From Naematelia aurantialba (lineage: Eukaryota; Basidiomycota; Tremellomycetes; Tremellales; Naemateliaceae): DNA of 64,000 bases. Positions 58,331 through 64,000 of the stretch are shown here, piece by piece; the stretch's first letter is position 1, and each line of letters opens with the position of its first letter. The notes under the pieces were generated by a model. It searched no databases, was not told the DNA's origin, and worked only from the letters and a program-made list of their open reading frames with translations. The DNA lies in the NCBI GenBank assembly GCA_021527695.1, contig JAKFAO010000009.1, positions 1 to 64,000 of the forward strand, in the 5' to 3' direction. Position numbers and translations under genes: made by a program.

Positions 58331-58748
58331 TATAAGTAGTGAACAAAGGTCCGGCCTGTATGGGATGCTCTTTTGCGAGCAGAGTCACTTGATGTTTCTG
58401 CACCACGAATCATCTCGTCAGTTCTCGTCTCTTCCTGTTAACAAGCAGCTCACCAGATCGTCGGCTGCCGTCATCGTATCCGCAACCAATACAATACAAC
58501 CTCAGCATTGCAAGTCTTCTGAGCGGACCCAACCTCCACCGAAAGCCCGCTGAGATCACGTGACACCAGGATTAAATAAAACAATCTACCAACAAGAAAA
58601 TCAAAAGACAAACGGATAAAGCGGAACGGCTCGCGGCGGTCCATTCGGAAATCCCCAGCCAAAGCAGCAAAAGAAATCGCTCTAATCATCCTCGTTGCCT
58701 TGCCAAAGTCTTCCTCCATCTGTACTCGTCGCTGCTGCAACGTCGACT

Positions 58749-60482
58749 ATGGCCTCACGCAACGTCCTCACCCGCCTCTCGGGGTCTACCTCTGCGCTCC
58801 GGCGTCCGCTTACCACCACCTCTTCCGCTGCCGCATCCAAATTCGTGTCTCGCGCGGCACTGGCTTCCACCCCCATCGCTCGTGTTCCCCGGTCGGCAAG
58901 CCGGTTCTTGGTCGGTCAGAATGAGGCACAGAAGCGTATGGCCAGCTCGGACGAGGGAGGTAGCACCATGGTGCGTTTCTGGCTTCTCGCGTCACCTGCA
59001 ACAGGGCGGAGGAAGTCAAAGAGGCTTGAAAGGCTTTTTACTGATCAGCGGCGTGTATAGACGGTACGAGAGGCATTGCACGCAGCGATGGAGGAGGAGA
59101 TGTTGCGGGACGATACAGTCTTCGTCTTGGGTGAGGAGGTGGCGAGGTACAACGGTGCATACAAGGTAAGAAAACCATCGACACTTGGAAACGGAGCAGG
59201 AAGCTAATGAACGGATAGATCACCAAAGGACTGTTGGATAAGTTCGGCGAGGACCGAGTCATCGACGTGAGTATCTGGCTTATCTTGCCGCGAAGCGGTT
59301 GGGATCGCAATGACTGATGGAGCATGCAACAGACTCCTATCACCGAGGCTGGTTTCGCTGGTATGGCTGTTGGTGCGGCGTTGGCAGGTCTTCGACCAGT
59401 CTGCGAGTTCAGTGCGTTGATCTCTCATTGTTAACCATGCCCCGGCCACACTGATGTACACTTAGTGACCTGGAACTTTGCCATGCAGGCCATTGACCAG
59501 ATTGTCAACTCTGGCGGAAAGACCTATTACATGTCCGGTGGAAACGTCCCTTGCCCTGTCGTCTTCCGAGGCCCCAACGGCGCCGCAGCTGGTGTCGCCG
59601 CACAGCACTCGCAAGACTACTGTGCTTGGTACGGCAGTGTGCCTGGTCTCAAAGTCATCTCACCATGGTCCGCTGCAGACTGCAAAGGCTTGTTGAAGGC
59701 TGCCATCCGCGACCCCAACCCTGTACGTTCTTCTCTCCAACCGAGGCAGGCTTGGACCCGCTGACAGGTCACCAGGTTTGTTTCCTTGAGAATGAGCTGC
59801 TTTACGGTGTTTCGTTCCCCATGACCAAGGAGGAGATGTCCGAGGACTTTGTGCTACCCATTGGCAAGGCCAAGGTGGAGAAAGAGGGTTCTGATGTGAC
59901 CGTCGTGGCGCACTCCAAGATGGTAACCCACTCTCTTGAGGCTGCCGAGATTCTCGAGAAGGAGGAGGGGATCAAGGTCGAGGTCATCAACCTCAGGTAT
60001 GTCGAGGCGATTCTCATGTTACCAATAGGATGCTTACTCGACATAGGTCGATCCGCCCTCTCGACATTGAGACCATCATCGCTTCGGTCAAGAAGACCAA
60101 CCACCTCGTTACCGTCGAGGGCGGTTTCCCAGGTAAGCGATGCGGTTTTCGCGCTTGCAGAGACGGACACTGACTGAGACAAGCATTCGGTGTGGGTTCC
60201 GAGATCCTCGCCCAGATCTGCGAATCGAGTGCATTCGACTTCCTGGATGCTCCACCTGAGCGCATCACCGGTGCCGACGTCCCAACTCCCGTAAGCTTCA
60301 CATAACCATAACTTTGTCTCTCGGGGTGCTCATGGATTCTAGTACGCCGAGTCTCTCGAGACAATGGCCTTCCCTGATACCCCGTTGATCGCCAAGGTCC
60401 TCAAGCGTCACCTTTGTGGGTCATGTTAATACCACAATCCTCGAATCGACTCGCTGACGTCCGTGTTTCAGACCGTCAATAG
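58749..60482 (+). CDS. PDB1: pyruvate dehydrogenase E1 component subunit beta, mitochondrial
   Basis: Part of the mitochondrial complex converting pyruvate to acetyl-CoA. The N-terminal 65 residues are Ala/Ser/Arg-rich without acids ([20 protein letters not shown]), a mitochondrial presequence. The mature part matches E1 beta: [182 protein letters not shown] and final [20 protein letters not shown]. Eight or so short introns; the last codons YRQ lie in a 12-nt final exon ending at 60482. Confidence 0.96.
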
Positions 60483-60869
60483 ATCCGTGTAGGCGGGGAA
60501 GAAAAGGTTATGCGGGGACGTTGTGAGGCTCTAGTAGGACATGATGATGCATCACCTGGGTCCATGATGCCTCTTCTGGTGCAGCTGTATTGGCTCGCTG
60601 TGCTCCTTAACAAGCTGTGCAGTACATTAATGCCCATGGATCTGCCTTTCCATAAAAAAAAACTGCGTGTGTCCCAAAGACGCCCGGTTATCGGGTGACG
60701 AGTGTTTTTCCCGAGGACGAGGCGGCAACAACGAAAGCCCACGACTCGGAAACCTTACTCTGTCTGTCTCTCCTACCATTTGCACACCATCATCCATTAA
60801 CATTCCTTCAAGACAGGACACCGAGGGTACTCTATAGACTGCACATCCAGCAGTCGTGGTGCAACGTCC
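60483..60869. other. intergenic spacer
   Basis: 387 bp between two + strand genes with an A9 run at about 60654-60662. No gene; terminator of PDB1 and promoter of the RING-protein gene expected. Confidence 0.4.
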
Positions 60870-62947
60870 ATGCGCTCGACTTCTCCCTCGCTGCCAGTCC
60901 TCGCACTCTCGCTCGGGCTGGCGTTCGGCACACTTACCCACGCGGCCGTCCCGATCTTGAGTGATGGGTTTCAACTTGGCGGTGCAATCTTGTATGACCT
61001 TGCCGATCCACCAAGAGTGCCAATCGCCACTCGCGGGGAGGGGCAGGGCTGGCTCGCCAGGTGGCTGAGTATGGGCGGCGAGGGCAACGTGGTTGTTCAG
61101 GTGCGTGCTATGGTTCTCTTCCTGTGATCTCGCGCGCATTCAGACGATAGCGCCTGGTCGAGGTGGACGTGCATCCTTTATTCCGTTGTAGCCGGATATC
61201 TTGTGATCTCGCAGCTCCTCCTTGACTGGCCTGCCAGTCCCTGCAGACACACCTACCCTTCACACGGGACCGGTGTCGGTCAAGAGACACAAGGTACTGA
61301 TGATGGCGTCCAGATCGGCACGGCCAATCTCACTCTCCCCCATCGCCCCGCAGCCTTCCCCTCGCATGTATACCCACCTACGAATCTACCACTGTCCGGC
61401 TTCCTCGCCCCATTTACGTTCCTGCCGCCTCCAGAAGGCTCTACTGGCGAACCAACAGGCGCCGCCTACGACTTGTCCTTGGCATGCCTCCCACCGGCCT
61501 TTCCGCCAATCCGCTATACCCCGCCTGCCCAGCCATTCACTATTGCGTTGGTCGAGCGGGGCGGATGCGACTTTGCGACCAAGGTCCGGGCAGCGCAGGA
61601 GCGCGGAGCCGCAGGGGTGATTGTCGGCGATATGAGGGCTAGAGAGGGGGAGACGAGAGAAGAGGGCCTCAGGAGGGGAGGACTCATCACCATGTTCTCG
61701 CCTGGTAGGTATTCGGTTCACAGGTCCACCCACGGCCACGTATTGTCGGATACAGTGCTGATGGCTTGTGTGACGCAGAAGACACAGATGCCATCTTCAT
61801 CCCTTCGGTGTTCGTCTCACGAGCGAGCTACCTGATGCTACTGGACTTGCTTACCAATCGCACGGATTCTGGTAGAAGCGAAGGGCGTGGTCTCTGGGTG
61901 AAGATCGGCGAAGGTGCAGACGAGGGCGGGTGAGCTTACCTATACTTTATGGAGACCTGGGGGAGCTAACGCAATAACCTCGTAGAGCGCTGAGCAGCCT
62001 CTTGAGCTTTGCGCTACTGATGCCGTCTCTGTTCCTCCTTGCCACCATAGCCGTGCATCGAGTCCGTGCTGCTCGGTGAGCTACTTGACTCTGTTCTTTA
62101 TAAGAGTATACAGCAGTCGCTGACCGTCGTCCAGGCAACGCGAAAAGGACCGCGCACCGCCGCTTCTCGTTCTTTCCCTTCCTGAGCGCATCTGGACGCC
62201 GGATATAGTTTGGGAAAAAGACGACTCCTCCGACTCTGAATCGATCAAATCGACCGCAGCAGGCCCGATAATACCTCCCCCTCCACCAATCTCGCCTTCA
62301 GACGTCCTGACTCCCCCGCCAATCACTGTGTCTGATCCGTTTGTTGATCCCTCAAGCGCTGCGGCAGCGTCAGCACCCGCTGTCGCGGCGTCCAAAAAGC
62401 CGCGTAAAAAGTCGCAGACAAGGTATTTTTCCAAAGACGAGTGCGCAATTTGTATGGACAGTTTCCACCGTGGCGATGTGGTGCGGATCTTGCCGTGTGG
62501 ACATGTCTTCCACAAGGACGAATGTGACGAGTGGTTGATGAAGTGGCGGAAGCTGGTGAGTGGGCTTCCTAGTCGTTATGACCGACTGTTTCAAGTTATG
62601 GCGAAGTGTCCAGCTAATGCCATCAGTGCCCAACTTGTCGAGCAGACGTGACGCTACCGCCGGGCGCAAGTGTCCAGGGGTCCAAACTGACACCAGTCGC
62701 TCCACGGGACTCGATGGATGATGACCGCGAGGGAGAGGGAGAGGGGGAGGGAGAACAGCCATGGTCTCTAGGGAGACTCGGAATGGCCGTGGCAGATTGG
62801 CGCGCTCGAATGTTTGGCCGCCGCGTGCGTCTCGCGGAAGATGAGGAAGAGGCAGGCGAGAGGACTCCGCTTGTTAATCGGTCAAGGGCGGGGTCGGATG
62901 TGGAGACACAGCCAGCACAGTCGAGGCGTGATGAGGGGACGGTGTGA
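60870..62947 (+). CDS. PA-domain transmembrane RING-H2 E3 ubiquitin ligase
   Basis: Signal peptide ([18 protein letters not shown]), then a lumenal protease-associated domain with [20 protein letters not shown] and [13 protein letters not shown]. After an intron comes [20 protein letters not shown], then one membrane span ([19 protein letters not shown]). The cytosolic part has a Pro/Ser linker, a basic stretch [12 protein letters not shown] and a RING-H2 finger [33 protein letters not shown], then across an intron KLCPTCRAD. This order (signal, PA, TM, RING) is that of RMR/GRAIL/RNF13-type ligases acting on endosome or vacuole membrane proteins. The tail after the RING is acidic and Ser-rich. 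Introns near 61,100-61,290, 61,706-61,778, 61,930-61,986, 62,074-62,133 and 62,555-62,628. Confidence 0.88.
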
Positions 62948-63235
62948 TTTCTCAATGGACATGCTACGCGCATAACAATGAGATGTGTGGGGGGGGGGGG
63001 AGGGTATTCAGGCAAGAGACGGGACATGAGACGTTATTTGTAGTTACTCCATTCCCGACTCGCGACTCTTTCAGCTTTGTATGTTGCCAATCTACGTTTA
63101 CATCTCACGTCGCAATGCTATGACTGTTGTGCTAATTGCAGGGCAGATGGCGAGTGATACTGTACTCCCTTGCCGTTGGTACAGACTACACCTTCTCCGC
63201 TGGTTTTCTAGATTCAGAAGAACGAAGGTCTGCGA

Positions 63236-64000
63236 TCACGCAGTGTCCACGACATCCCAGTCAGTCACCTGTATAGTGGTCAGCAAGGGAGACCGAGTAT
63301 TCGTCGTGGCCACAAACGCGAGGACAGGGGGAGCGTGGAGGCCGTGAGGCAAGCAATCGTGGGGTGGGGGGAAGGGACGTACCAGGTACTCGTCCAAGTC
63401 GTCGAGCTCGGCCATCTCCTCTTTACTCAATTCGAAATCAAAGATGTTGGCGTTGGACACTATGCGTTTCTGCGAGACAGATTTGGGGATGACAACAAAG
63501 CCCTGTTCTCGAGGTCAGTGCCTGTACGTCATGCCGGAGTAACCCAGAGCTCCTGGAGTCGTCCGTCCCGACCCACCCCCCCCCCTTCCAACTTCCCCGG
63601 GATGGCGCTACGAGGCAGAGCTCGCGAGAAGACAATAGTTACGACACGCTATTAGAAGAAGAAGACATGACTCACGTGTTGGATACCCCACCGAAGCATG
63701 ATCTGCGCTTCGTCTTTCCCATGCGCCTTGGCAGCTTTGACGACGGCGGGATGTCCGAAGCGCATCGCCCGTGCCAGTGGGCCCCATGCCTATTGTCAAA
63801 TCAGCACCCTGGAAGAAACCCGTAAAGGCAGCAAAGGCGCACCTCGAGAATAATGTCGTTCTTCTCGCATATTTCGACAATTTCGGGATGACGCATGAAG
63901 GGATGTAGGTCGATCTGATTGATCACTGGTAGCTCTGCGTCACGATCCAGTAGCTCCTGGATATGCTTGGCGCCCCAGTTGGACACCTGCTCTCAACTAT
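63236..64000 (-). CDS. aldo/keto reductase, 5' part beyond window edge
   Basis: C-terminal half only; the gene runs off the right edge. Reading inward from the edge: VSNWGAKHIQELLDRDAELP, VINQIDLHPFMRHPEIVEIC, then across introns AWGPLARAMRFGHPAVVKAA, IMLRWGIQHG, the NADPH-phosphate motif region, RIVSNANIFDFELSKEEMAE and LDDLDEYL, with a last exon TDWDVVDTA. These match AKR family members of the 2,5-diketogluconate/glycerol reductase type. The catalytic Asp/Tyr/Lys/His part lies outside. Not close to the AKR at 31 kb in sequence. Confidence 0.85.

Noticed and set aside
1..64000. tRNA, rRNA, CRISPR or prokaryotic operon features
   Set aside because: None seen; the sequence is an intron-rich fungal nuclear chromosome end, and I noticed no cloverleaf or rRNA core sequence by eye.

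Overview
The window looks like a chromosome end from a tremellomycete basidiomycete (Cryptococcus-like). It opens with ten copies of CCCCCTAA (G-strand TTAGGGGG, the telomere type known from Cryptococcus). Almost every gene is cut by short introns, mostly 38-60 bp, with GTRNGY donors and CTRAY-like branch sites. For eleven genes I joined the exons by hand and the coding length came out as a multiple of three; those models are the firmest. Gene functions are read from motifs and family knowledge; no search was run.

Layout. (1) 1-2 kb: telomere directly abutting a CpG-poor, TGTCC/GGACA-saturated gene that encodes an OTU-type cysteine protease domain. (2) 2.2-18.6 kb: a nitrogen-salvage group made of copper amine oxidase, three-repeat Myb factor, D-2-hydroxyacid dehydrogenase, formamidase, amino-acid transporter, amidase-signature amidase and a Dal5-like MFS permease. 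Several pairs are divergent, and the formamidase/transporter promoter carries three GATA-factor sites. (3) 18.6-28.6 kb: a gene-poor stretch with a decayed repeat also found next to the telomeric gene, a GT49 (LARGE-like) glycosyltransferase, a second Golgi-type protein and an unknown gene. (4) 28.6-44.3 kb: a Zn2Cys6 factor, an aldo-keto reductase, a second D-2-hydroxyacid dehydrogenase, then the most interesting locus: a gene that appears to fuse PhnY (2-oxoglutarate dioxygenase) to PhnZ (HD-domain mixed-valent di-iron oxygenase). These are the two enzymes that convert 2-aminoethylphosphonate to glycine and phosphate. It is divergently paired with a phosphate:H+ symporter-family MFS transporter, and a palindromic CACGTG (Pho4-type) site lies in the shared promoter. 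A DHA2 MFS exporter and another Zn2Cys6 factor follow. (5) 44.9-64 kb: conserved housekeeping genes: VTT/TVP38-like membrane protein, Sec1, importin Kap114/importin-9, tRNA-splicing endonuclease subunit Sen15, pyruvate dehydrogenase E1 beta, a PA-TM-RING ubiquitin ligase, and an aldo-keto reductase cut by the window edge.

The first 44 kb therefore read as a subtelomeric accessory region for scavenging nitrogen (amines, amides, formamide, amino acids) and, by inference, phosphorus (phosphonates), ending sharply at about 44.3-44.9 kb where core genes begin.
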